Positions 1 to 6,046 of a DNA stretch of 6,046 nucleotides are shown piece by piece; the stretch's first letter is position 1, and the number at the start of each line of letters is the position of its first letter. Source of the DNA: an uncultured Sphingobium sp. (GTDB lineage Bacteria; Pseudomonadota; Alphaproteobacteria; Sphingomonadales; Sphingomonadaceae). Under the pieces are notes generated by a model. That model saw nothing but the letters and a program-made list of their open reading frames with translations, did not search any database and had not been told where the DNA came from. The DNA is taken from positions 1-6,046 of the forward strand of contig CAJYHD010000056.1 of the NCBI GenBank assembly GCA_913773715.1, in the 5' to 3' direction. The translations under genes and the position numbers were made by a program.

Positions 1-227
1 ATGTGACTGGCTATCTGGCACAAGAAGGCCAGCTGCACCCCAATTTTGATGCTAGCTGGTGCAGCGCAATACATCTACCTGTGGAAATGGCGCTCGCATC
101 ATCGTCATCTTTCGTCGGAGACTACAGACAGAAACTGTTTATTAGGAATGATCTATCGGTCGCACTGCCGGCCAAGTTAAAGCGCATTTCGGAATTAAAT
201 TGCGAGAACCTCTTCTGTTTTAATCGA
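1..227. other. gene-poor flank downstream of the cyclase gene
   Basis: This stretch is visibly AT-richer than the genes, especially 130-227. I find no convincing gene. A plus-strand frame from a GTG at 3 runs to 326, but it enters the cyclase gene antisense and has no recognisable domain. A minus-strand frame opens with an ATG at 74 and is still open at the left edge (24 codons), too short to judge. The only structure seen is the inverted repeat at 32-65. Confidence 0.5.
32..65. repeat. 8-bp inverted repeat with a competing alternative pairing
   Basis: GCTGCACC (32-39) pairs with GGTGCAGC (58-65) around an 18-base loop. A second stem, CCAGCT (29-34) with AGCTGG (54-59), overlaps it, so the two pairings exclude each other. 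No T-run follows on either strand. It lies about 160 bases beyond the cyclase stop, so a link to termination of that gene is weak. Confidence 0.25.
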
Positions 228-1676
228 TCAACATGCTATGCGATCCACTTCGACTCGGTATGTCTCCGCGGTTCCTTTTCGATTACGTTTGGCGCTGTAG
301 AGCGCCGCATCCGCTTGACGCAGTAGCACATTGCGATCCTGCGCAGCCGCGTTCGACAACGCGATGCCGATCGTGCCCGTCACTCGAGCGATATGGCCCT
401 GTCCCTCCGTCACCATCTCCAGGTCGCGCAGAAGTCGTCGCACTTGGCGGTCAAGTGCCGTCCGATCGAGACCGACAGACATCACCATCCCAAACTCGTC
501 GCCTCCTAGCCTGGCCGGAAAACTCCCGTCGTCGCGATAGACGCGCAACCGATCGGCGACACGGCGCAGCACCGCATCGCCCGCAGCGTGGCCGAAGGCG
601 TCGTTGACACCTTTGAAGCCGTCGAGGTCGATAAGAAGTACGGCGACATCACCATTCAAGGCACGCGCCTCGCGTAGCCGTGCATCTAGAACACGATGGA
701 ACTCGGCTCGGTTGGCAAGCTGGGTCAATTCGTCGGTGCAAGCTCGATGACGAAGGCGCTGCTCTAATTCGTGCCGTTCAGTGATATCCTGAATCAAGCC
801 AATAAGAGCGACCGGCTTACCTTTGACCAACTCGATCTCGCACGAGCACCGGACCCGCCGGGGGTTGCCCTTGGCTGTTACGAAATCGGCATCCATCTCG
901 AAGGGTTCGCCCGTATCCAATGTGCGCATGACTGCGGCGATGAACGCAGTACGATCCGGCTCCGGGAAGTGGTTCATGATATCGCGGTTCGGCACGCCGC
1001 CACTGACGGGACGTTCGTGAACGGCGAAAGCGCCATCGGACCAAGAGGTGGACTGCTTCTCGATATCGTAACGGTACGACCCGATATGGGCCATGCGCTC
1101 GGCCTGTTTGAATTGACGGCGTTCGCGCTCCAGTCGTTCGACGGTCAGTCGGTGCTCCTCCGCGGCCTCGGTAGCGCGAAGCGCGATGGTTCGGGCGTCG
1201 ATCAGGGCCTCGGCGATGCAGGCCAACTGCTCCAGAACTTCGAGGTCGCTCGTCTGCGGTCCGCGTGGTTGCTCGTCGAGGACGCAGATCGTGCCGATCG
1301 TCACCGCCTCACTTTCGAGGCGCCGGACGCGAAGTGGAACGCCCGCGTAGTAGCGGATATTCGGGGCGCCGGTCACGAACGGGCTGTCGGCGAAGCGCGC
1401 GTCGAGGCGGGCATCCGCTACCGTGAGCGGCGCTTCGGTCTCGACTACGACAGGGCAGAACGCCTGCTCCCGCGGAGTCTCCGGTGCCAGCGGACCGCAG
1501 CGTGCCTTAAACCACTGGCGCTCCGGGGTGATTAGTGTGATCGAGGACATGCTGGTGCCGAGCAAGGTCTGCGCGAGTTTCGCCAGCACATCGAACTCGC
1601 GCTCGGGCGGCGTGTCGAGGAGGGAGGCCTCGGCCAGGGCCTGATAGCGAAGTGCCTCGCGCTGATTATCCAACAT
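228..1676 (-). CDS. GAF-PAS-GGDEF diguanylate cyclase (soluble sensor)
   Basis: A 482-residue protein predicted to make c-di-GMP from two GTP in the cytosol. Domains in order: a GAF domain at about 20-160 (family landmarks TPRE at 67-70, FVTG near 100-103, RYYAGVPL at 108-115); a charged, probably coiled-coil linker at about 165-195; a PAS_3-type PAS fold at about 195-300 (HIGSYRYD at 197-204, ending in DITER); and a GGDEF domain at about 312-475. The cyclase domain keeps DELTQLANR (315-323), the metal/nucleotide stretch DLDGFK (350-355) and an intact GGDEF (391-395). The inhibitory RxxD site, expected five residues before GGDEF, reads DDGS, so product inhibition is probably absent. The usual GRN-like signature after ALYSAK is degenerate. 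No signal peptide or membrane helix is visible. The ATG at 1676 has GAGGG ten bases upstream (1687-1691), a slightly long spacing. It is the last of the three genes and may have its own promoter because of the 233-base gap. Cyclase activity is inferred from motifs, and the GAF/PAS ligands are unknown. Confidence 0.95.
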   Translation of the reverse strand: MLDNQREALRYQALAEASLLDTPPEREFDVLAKLAQTLLGTSMSSITLITPERQWFKARCGPLAPETPREQAFCPVVVETEAPLTVADARLDARFADSPFVTGAPNIRYYAGVPLRVRRLESEAVTIGTICVLDEQPRGPQTSDLEVLEQLACIAEALIDARTIALRATEAAEEHRLTVERLERERRQFKQAERMAHIGSYRYDIEKQSTSWSDGAFAVHERPVSGGVPNRDIMNHFPEPDRTAFIAAVMRTLDTGEPFEMDADFVTAKGNPRRVRCSCEIELVKGKPVALIGLIQDITERHELEQRLRHRACTDELTQLANRAEFHRVLDARLREARALNGDVAVLLIDLDGFKGVNDAFGHAAGDAVLRRVADRLRVYRDDGSFPARLGGDEFGMVMSVGLDRTALDRQVRRLLRDLEMVTEGQGHIARVTGTIGIALSNAAAQDRNVLLRQADAALYSAKRNRKGTAETYRVEVDRIAC

Positions 1677-1725
1677 AAAACTCGTACCCTCGTCGCCAGA
1701 ATCGTAAAGTTAAATCTGTCAAAGC

Positions 1726-1774
1726 TCTAGATGGATCAGATCAGCTGATGACGCCTTCTAGATGGTATGATCAG
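1726..1774. repeat. imperfect direct repeat with palindromes, candidate operator upstream of the cyclase gene
   Basis: TCTAGATGG occurs at 1726-1734 and again at 1757-1765, 31 bases apart, about three helical turns. Each copy is followed by ATCAG: directly at 1735-1739, and after TATG at 1770-1774. Between them lies the 10-bp palindrome ATCAGCTGAT (1740-1749), and the second unit contains TGATCA (1768-1773). The cluster lies 50-98 bases upstream of the cyclase start at 1676, a fitting place for a regulator-binding site. Function is inferred; no known regulator consensus was recognised. Confidence 0.4.
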
Positions 1775-1797
1775 CCCGCATTCACACGATGGCGTCA
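1749..1797. repeat. 7-bp inverted repeat TGACGCC / GGCGTCA
   Basis: TGACGCC at 1749-1755 is the reverse complement of GGCGTCA at 1791-1797, with 35 bases between them. The left arm overlaps the ATCAGCTGAT palindrome by one base, and the span encloses the second TCTAGATGG unit. It could be paired half-sites or chance. Confidence 0.3.
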
Positions 1798-1825
1798 CAT
1801 AATGCTACATTAAAATCTATGCCTA

Positions 1826-1892
1826 GGCCCACTGCGTGTATGGGCCCGGGCATTCGTCCGATGCCCGGAAGATTCCGAGGCATCTACGATGC
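1826..1892 (-). terminator. run of hairpins after the EAL gene; possible terminator or structured 3' end
   Basis: Four inverted repeats lie just downstream of the stop at 1910. GCATC/GATGC is at 1880-1884 and 1888-1892. CGGA/TCCG is at 1866-1869 and 1874-1877. The strongest, CCGGGCAT/ATGCCCGG, is a perfect 8-bp stem with a 7-base loop at 1846-1853 and 1861-1868. GGCCCA/TGGGCC is at 1826-1831 and 1841-1846. Neighbouring stems share bases (1846 and 1866-1868), so they partly exclude each other. There is no U-run directly after the strongest stem; the nearest T-run on the minus strand is ATTTTAA around 1810-1816. It could therefore be a weak or Rho-assisted terminator, or an RNA-stability element. 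Confidence 0.35.
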
Positions 1893-1909
1893 AAAATCCA
1901 GAGCGTGCG

Positions 1910-4096
1910 TCAGGCGGCGATTTCGCGGACGAGCCGATCCGCCAGCCCAAACTGAGACGCAAAGCTTAAGGCGGGCATCGGGTGACCGTGCAAGTAGCCC
2001 TGTAGCTCATCGCAGCCCTTGGCGAGCAGTCGCTCCTGCTGTTCTACGGTTTCTACCCCTTCTGCGATAACGCCGAGCCCGAAGGCCTTCGCCATATGAA
2101 CTATGGACCGAACGATCGCCGCGTCTTCCCGCGACTGGCCCAGATTCCGTACAAAGGATTGGTCTATTTTCAGCCGAGACAGCGGGTATCGCTTAAGCAG
2201 GCTGAGTGAGGCAAACCCCGTCCCAAAATCATCGAACGCGATGCTAACCCCGTCGGCATACAATGTCCGAAGCATTCGCAGGGCGATGTCGTTCTGCTGG
2301 AGAATTATATTCTCTGTGACCTCAAGCTCGAGATTTGCAGCAGGCAGACCGGTTTGCACCAGGACCGCACGCACCTCCGCAGCAAGATTACCGTTATGCA
2401 GCTGCAGCCCAAAAAGGTTCACGCCGATTCGAAAGCCCGGCGCGTCCTGCCGCCAGATGGCGGCTTGGGCGCAAGCGGTCTGCAGCACCCACTTTCCGAC
2501 TTGGATGGCTAGCGGGCTTTTCTCGAGAAACGATAAGAAAGCAGCGGGGGATTGCAGCCCGCGCTCTGGATGGTCCCAGCGCAACAGGGCTTCCGCCCCC
2601 ATCAGTCGCCCGACGCCATCGATCTGCGGCTGATAAAACAGCCGAAATTCGTTGTTTTCGTAGGCGTGACGTAGCTCACTTTCCAGCGCGTGCTGCTGTA
2701 GCGCCGCCTCGCGAAACCTCGGAGAGTAGATGCAGTGGCGCTGTCGGCCCCCGGCCTTAGCTGCATAAAGGGCGAGGTCGGCGGCCGAGAGCAGGTCGTC
2801 GGTTTGCTTCCCATGCGAAGGATAGTGGGCGACGCCGACGCTGGCGCTCAGATTGAAAGCTAGACCATTCACCGTGAAGGGGGCGGAGAGGAGTTGGATG
2901 AGGCGTTCGGCTACGGTGCCTGCCCCCTGATCTACGTCGTGCTCGGAGAGGATGACTGCGAACTCATCGCCTCCAAGGCGGGCCACCGTATCCAGCGGAC
3001 CAGTTGCGCTCAACAGGCGGCCTGCAACGTCCTGAAGCAAGCGATCGCCTGCCGAATGTCCCAGCGTATCGTTGACCTGTTTGAATCCATCGAGATCGAG
3101 AACTAATAAGGTCGCATCGACCTGCGCCCTAGTCACTTCATCGAGACGCTGGCGGAGGACTAAACGATTAGGTAGGGCGGTGAGATGGTCACGGTGCGCC
3201 AGCCGATCTAGGCGTTCCTCGTTCGCGCGCCGACCGGAGAGATCGCGGATGATGGCGCCGAAGCTTGCGCCCCCCTCATCCTGCCACATCGATAAGGCCA
3301 GCTCGATCGGAAGCTCCGAGCCGTCCTTGCACAGAGCCCACAGTTCCACCGACTGGCCGACAAGCTTCGGTTTCCCGCCGGCGGCAACGTGTTTGAGCCC
3401 ACCGCCGTGGCTGCCGCGGAGTCGATGAGGAACGATGAAGTCAATCGATTGACCCTCGGCCTCGGCGGCCGAGAACCCGAGCATCGCCTCAGCGCCCTGG
3501 TTCCAGAAGCAAATGATACCCTCGTGGTCGGCGCAGATGATGCCGGCCGGCGAAGTATCCGACATCTGACGGAAGCGGTTATCGCTGGCTTGCTGAGCGC
3601 GCGCGAGCCGCCGCAGCTCCATCTTGTCGAGGGCGAGCGTGGCCAAAAGCTTCAGGTTAGCGACATCTTCTGGCGTGAACGCCTTACGCGGGCGGGTGTC
3701 GAGAAGACAGAAGGACCCGATCGCCGCACCGGATGGGCCGATCAGCGGCGCACCGGCGTAGAAGCGGACATGCGCCGGCCCGGTCACCAGTGGGTTGTCA
3801 TGGAAATTCGAGTCCTGGCTGGCGTCGAGGATAACCAGCGGCTCGTCCCGAGCGATCGTAGAATGGCAGAATGAAATGTGTCGATCGACCTCGCAGACTG
3901 AGATGCCGACTCGGCTAGCGAAAAACGTATGATGGTGCGAAACAACTGACACCATCGAAGTTGGTACGCCGAACAGCGCGCGTGCTAGTAGGTTCAGCGG
4001 CTCCAGGTCTCCCTGCATGACGTCGGAGCTGAGGCCGTAGGCGGCCACTGCGCGCAGTCGCCAATCTTCACTCGGTGGTATTTGATCAACACTCAC
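1910..4096 (-). CDS. GAF-PAS-GGDEF-EAL cyclic-di-GMP phosphodiesterase / dual-domain protein
   Basis: A 728-residue (from GTG) cytosolic protein predicted to hydrolyse c-di-GMP to pGpG. Domains from the GTG: GAF at about 15-160 (RFYAGAP at 111-117), PAS at about 174-287, GGDEF at about 293-457 and EAL at about 471-717. The EAL catalytic set looks complete: EAL (502-504), Asn560, ExTE from Glu592, the Asp622-Asp623 pair in DDFGTG, Lys643, EGVE (679-682) and Gln699 in QGY. The GGDEF motif (375-379) and DLDGFK (from 334) are intact, so this half could be a cyclase or a GTP-binding activator of the EAL domain. Its inhibitory site reads GPLD, lacking the Arg. I chose GTG at 4096 because GGGAGA lies at ideal distance upstream. 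The ATG at 4135 (741 residues) is in frame but has no ribosome-binding site. Oddity: the usual NLS motif near Asn560 is NLF. It starts 83 bases after the chemoreceptor stop with no hairpin between, so cotranscription is likely. Confidence 0.95.
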   Translation of the reverse strand: MSVDQIPPSEDWRLRAVAAYGLSSDVMQGDLEPLNLLARALFGVPTSMVSVVSHHHTFFASRVGISVCEVDRHISFCHSTIARDEPLVILDASQDSNFHDNPLVTGPAHVRFYAGAPLIGPSGAAIGSFCLLDTRPRKAFTPEDVANLKLLATLALDKMELRRLARAQQASDNRFRQMSDTSPAGIICADHEGIICFWNQGAEAMLGFSAAEAEGQSIDFIVPHRLRGSHGGGLKHVAAGGKPKLVGQSVELWALCKDGSELPIELALSMWQDEGGASFGAIIRDLSGRRANEERLDRLAHRDHLTALPNRLVLRQRLDEVTRAQVDATLLVLDLDGFKQVNDTLGHSAGDRLLQDVAGRLLSATGPLDTVARLGGDEFAVILSEHDVDQGAGTVAERLIQLLSAPFTVNGLAFNLSASVGVAHYPSHGKQTDDLLSAADLALYAAKAGGRQRHCIYSPRFREAALQQHALESELRHAYENNEFRLFYQPQIDGVGRLMGAEALLRWDHPERGLQSPAAFLSFLEKSPLAIQVGKWVLQTACAQAAIWRQDAPGFRIGVNLFGLQLHNGNLAAEVRAVLVQTGLPAANLELEVTENIILQQNDIALRMLRTLYADGVSIAFDDFGTGFASLSLLKRYPLSRLKIDQSFVRNLGQSREDAAIVRSIVHMAKAFGLGVIAEGVETVEQQERLLAKGCDELQGYLHGHPMPALSFASQFGLADRLVREIAA

Positions 4097-4103
4097 AATG
4101 TGT

Positions 4104-4109
4104 TCTCCC
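4104..4109 (-). promoter_or_regulatory. Shine-Dalgarno GGGAGA for the GTG start of the EAL gene
   Basis: On the minus strand GGGAGA lies here, with eight bases between its GGAG core and the GTG at 4096-4094. No comparable purine box precedes the in-frame ATG at 4135, where the sequence is GTGCACCACTG. This favours the shorter protein. Confidence 0.6.
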
Positions 4110-4179
4110 AAACGGCTGATTGCGTCTGGTTTCATCAGTGGTGCACGGGAATGATTAGACGATCCAGGTCTAGAGAGTT

Positions 4180-5652
4180 TTACGCCGCCTCGGAGGCCTC
4201 ACGAACCTTCGTAGTCGATTGATCGACCTGCTCGGCCGCTTGGGCAATCGCTTCCATGCTGCTGGCAAGGCTGTTAGCGCCGTGTGAGGCCGTTTGCATT
4301 GATGCAGAGATTTCGCGGGTCACCGCCGACTGCTCCTCCACCGCCGCCGCGATGGCGGTTGCGACCTGATCGAGCGTCCGGATCGTGCCCTGGATCGCGC
4401 CGATAGCTTCCACCGCCTGCTGGGTTGCCCCTTGCGTCGCACCGATCTGCTGGCGGATCTGATCGGTGGCCTTGCTTGTTTGTTCGGCGAGTTGTTTGAC
4501 CTCCTGCGCCACCACGGCGAAACCCCGCCCCGCTTCGCCTGCGCGAGCCGCTTCAATGGTTGCGTTGAGCGCGAGCAGATTAGTCTGACTGGCGATCGCC
4601 TGGATGAGGGCGACGACCTCGCCGATACGGGTAGCCTGTTCGCTCAAGCCCGCAACGATGCCACCGGTATGCTCGGCCTGGGTAACCGCCCGCCCGGCGA
4701 TCTGAGAGGCGTGCTGCACCTGGCTGCTGATCTCCGCCACCGAGACAGACAGCTCCTCGGCTCCGGATGCGACGGCCTGGATGTCGCTCGAGACTTGATG
4801 CACCGTGCCCGCTGCTGCGACCGTCTGAGTCGTCACCCCATGCACCGCTTGACTGATGGCATTGAGGTCGAGGCTGATGGCTTGAGCTTTTTCGGCCCGG
4901 CGCCGGCGCTCGTGCACCTGAGCGGTCACATCGACGGCGAACTTCACGACCTTGACCAGACGCCCATCATCGTCACGGATTGGGTTGTAGGTCGCCTGGA
5001 TGAAAATTTCCCGCCCGCCCTTGGCAAAGCGGCGATACTCTGCCGCTTGGTGCTCGCCGCGGCCGAGGGCAGCCCAGAACTCGCGGTAGGCGACGCTTTC
5101 ACGTTCGGACGGATCGATGAAGATGTGGTGATGCTGACCCTGGATTTCGTTCAGCTCGTAGCCCAGCGTATCAAGAAAATTGGTATTGGCATCGAGGATG
5201 GTACCGTCTGGCGTGAAGGCGATCACGGCCTGCGATCGGTGCAAGGCGGCGACCTGACCATTTGTGTCAATGCTCCGTGCCTTTTGCGCTGTGATGTCAG
5301 AGGCAAAGACGACGATGCGTACGGGCTTGCCGGAGCGGCTCAGCACGGGGTTGTAGGATGCCAGGATCCAGACCTCGCTCCGCGCCTTGGTGATCCGTTT
5401 GAACTCGCGGGTCTGGGGCTTGCCCTCGCGCAGGCTGGCCCAGAAATCCACGCCCTCCGAGCTATTCCGCTCGTTCGGGGGGAGCAGAAGGCTATGGGGT
5501 TGGCCGATCAGTTCTTCGCGGCGGTAACCCATCAGATCGAGGAAGTTAGCATTCGCGTTGCGAATGGTGCCGTCGAGATCAAGATCGAGGCAGCCCCGCG
5601 AGCGGTTGATAGCCTCCGTGAGGGCACGCAGCCTGGACCGAAACAACGACAT
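4180..5652 (-). CDS. soluble double-PAS methyl-accepting chemotaxis protein (Aer/AerC/BdlA-like)
   Basis: A 490-residue cytoplasmic chemoreceptor. Numbered from the ATG at 5652: PAS1 at about 20-125 and PAS2 at about 140-245, both of the Aer-like kind ([10 protein letters not shown] / [10 protein letters not shown], then an FW pair and a NP-x(n)-DITAQ / DVTAQ end), followed by a methyl-accepting signalling hairpin at about 250-490. The CheA/CheW-binding tip is clear (QTNLLALN from 356, then EAARAGE and GRGFAVVA). Glu pairs at 299-300 and 439-440 resemble methylation sites. There is no membrane segment, HAMP domain or C-terminal NWETF tail. PAS domains of this type in Aer and AerC bind FAD, and BdlA of Pseudomonas has the same PAS-PAS-MCP plan; cofactor binding here is inferred. 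The start at 5652 was chosen for the GGGGA box eight bases upstream and because the protein then begins just before PAS1. The ATG at 5703 (507 residues) adds an unconvincing leader with a poor ribosome-binding site. First gene of a likely two-gene transcript with the EAL gene. Confidence 0.95.
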   Translation of the reverse strand: MSLFRSRLRALTEAINRSRGCLDLDLDGTIRNANANFLDLMGYRREELIGQPHSLLLPPNERNSSEGVDFWASLREGKPQTREFKRITKARSEVWILASYNPVLSRSGKPVRIVVFASDITAQKARSIDTNGQVAALHRSQAVIAFTPDGTILDANTNFLDTLGYELNEIQGQHHHIFIDPSERESVAYREFWAALGRGEHQAAEYRRFAKGGREIFIQATYNPIRDDDGRLVKVVKFAVDVTAQVHERRRRAEKAQAISLDLNAISQAVHGVTTQTVAAAGTVHQVSSDIQAVASGAEELSVSVAEISSQVQHASQIAGRAVTQAEHTGGIVAGLSEQATRIGEVVALIQAIASQTNLLALNATIEAARAGEAGRGFAVVAQEVKQLAEQTSKATDQIRQQIGATQGATQQAVEAIGAIQGTIRTLDQVATAIAAAVEEQSAVTREISASMQTASHGANSLASSMEAIAQAAEQVDQSTTKVREASEAA

Positions 5653-5659
5653 CGACGCG

Positions 5660-5664
5660 TCCCC
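5660..5664 (-). promoter_or_regulatory. Shine-Dalgarno GGGGA for the chemoreceptor start at 5652
   Basis: On the minus strand GGGGA is followed by seven bases and then ATG at 5652-5650. The longer in-frame ATG at 5703 is preceded only by GATGAGCGGCT, a poor match. This supports the internal start. Confidence 0.5.
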
Positions 5665-5957
5665 AGGCAACGGCGACAGCAGCGCCGCTTGATGCAAACA
5701 CATAGCCGCTCATCATTAAATCAAGAGTTAAAATGCCGTGCGGGGAAAAATTGCGCGCGCTTCGAAAGTCGTTTGGCGCACAAATCCGGCAGTGAGCATC
5801 GATGTCCGATTTAGAACATACACGATTCGATCGGTGTTGTTATTGCGAGATCTTGAGAAATGCCGATTTCATGCCGTTGCGGCAACCTATTAGAGGCGGC
5901 AATCTTAACCGGGGAATCGACCGAGGCGCGTTGGATGATTGCAAAAGCGCGGCCCTC

Positions 5958-5984
5958 TCCGCCGATCCCTTTTTGATCGGCGGA
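5958..5984. repeat. perfect 10-bp hairpin upstream of the chemoreceptor gene
   Basis: TCCGCCGATC (5958-5967) pairs exactly with GATCGGCGGA (5975-5984) around the 7-base loop CCTTTTT. On the plus strand it is followed by AAAGAAAATT, so neither direction has a U-run right after the stem. On the minus strand a TTTT lies about eight bases beyond it. It could be an imperfect terminator for a gene beyond the right edge reading leftwards, or a protein-binding palindrome. The strand of any function is unknown. Confidence 0.4.
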
Positions 5985-6023
5985 AAGAAAATTGCCCTAA
6001 ATACAATCGGTCACAGCACAGCT

Positions 6024-6036
6024 AGGGTATAATATG
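6024..6036 (+). promoter_or_regulatory. TATAAT box, or AGGG plus ATG start, at the right edge
   Basis: TATAAT at 6028-6033 is a perfect -10 hexamer reading rightwards, but the bases 16-18 upstream (around AATCGG) do not resemble TTGACA. The same place can be read as AGGG (6024-6027), a six-base gap and ATG (6034-6036), a possible ribosome-binding site and start of a divergent gene leaving the window. Four codons are too few to choose between these. Confidence 0.2.
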
Positions 6037-6046
6037 ATCGCCCCCA

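Larger units (their letters stand above)
5704..6046. other. upstream region of the chemoreceptor gene, no supported gene
   Basis: The region should hold the promoter for the chemoreceptor gene, but I could not find a good -35/-10 pair on the minus strand. It carries the hairpin at 5958-5984, GAAAT/ATTTC at 5857-5870 (loop GCCG) and TGCCG/CGGCA at 5872-5884 (loop TTG). A plus-strand frame at 5802-6032 (76 codons) and a minus-strand frame without a start codon (about 5998-5813) are open, but rare codons such as AGA, CTA and TTA and the lack of any domain argue against coding. The minus frame might be a decayed remnant, unproven. Confidence 0.45.

Noticed and set aside
1..74. A minus-strand frame with ATG at 74, open to the left edge (24 codons).
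   Set aside because: Too short to recognise, and its only purine box sits too close to the ATG.
3..326. A 107-codon plus-strand frame from a GTG at the left edge.
   Set aside because: No domain or convincing ribosome-binding site is seen, and its last third overlaps the cyclase gene antisense.
771..1535. A 254-codon open frame on the plus strand.
   Set aside because: Antisense shadow of the GAF-PAS part of the cyclase gene, with no domain of its own.
1717..1722. A perfect TTGACA (minus strand) as a -35 box for the cyclase gene.
   Set aside because: No -10 element lies at 16-18 bases (CTGGCG is found), and a start there would cut into the ribosome-binding site.
4097..4179. A terminator between the chemoreceptor and the EAL gene.
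   Set aside because: No hairpin or T-run is seen, so cotranscription is the simpler reading.
4432..5814. A 460-codon open frame on the plus strand.
   Set aside because: It lies antisense to the clear double-PAS chemoreceptor, shows no recognisable domain, and is the kind of open antisense frame produced by GC-rich codon use.
5704..5850. Possible sigma-70, flagellar or EcfG-type promoter for the chemoreceptor gene.
   Set aside because: I looked for paired -35/-10 elements and for GGAAC with a CGTT partner on the minus strand and found no acceptable pair.
5802..6032. A 76-codon plus-strand frame upstream of the chemoreceptor.
   Set aside because: Uses rare codons unlike the neighbours, has a weak ribosome-binding site and no recognisable domain.

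Overview
The window holds three complete genes, all on the minus strand. All three are cytosolic sensory proteins of the cyclic-di-GMP and chemotaxis type. I see no transposase, tRNA, rRNA, CRISPR array or phage gene. The protein style, the GC-rich genes and the AT-richer gaps suggest an alphaproteobacterium, possibly a sphingomonad or a Methylobacterium-like organism. That placement is an impression from sequence style, not a proven assignment.

In transcription order (right to left): (1) a soluble double-PAS methyl-accepting chemotaxis protein, 4180-5652, with no membrane segment and no HAMP domain, like Aer/AerC energy-taxis receptors and the biofilm-dispersal protein BdlA; (2) 83 bases downstream, a GAF-PAS-GGDEF-EAL protein, 1910-4096, with a full set of EAL phosphodiesterase residues and an intact GGDEF motif; (3) after a 233-base structured spacer, a GAF-PAS-GGDEF diguanylate cyclase, 228-1676. 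The GAF domains of (2) and (3) are of the same subtype. Neither GGDEF domain has the RxxD product-inhibition site.

Region by region: 1-227 is a gene-poor, AT-richer tail downstream of gene 3, with one inverted repeat. 1677-1909 separates genes 2 and 3. It holds a run of overlapping hairpins just after gene 2, and a cluster of direct and inverted repeats 50-121 bases upstream of the gene 3 start, which looks like an operator region. 4097-4179 is a short gap without a hairpin, so genes 1 and 2 are probably cotranscribed. 5653-6046 is the leader and upstream region of the chemoreceptor gene, with a perfect 10-bp hairpin and a TATAAT box near the right edge.

Taken together (inference), the locus looks like a signalling module. 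PAS and GAF sensors, probably for redox, oxygen or a small ligand, would feed two outputs: swimming behaviour through the receptor with CheA/CheW, and the c-di-GMP level through a cyclase and a phosphodiesterase. The domain families are well known. What may be less described is this gene combination and the structured spacer between the two c-di-GMP genes.
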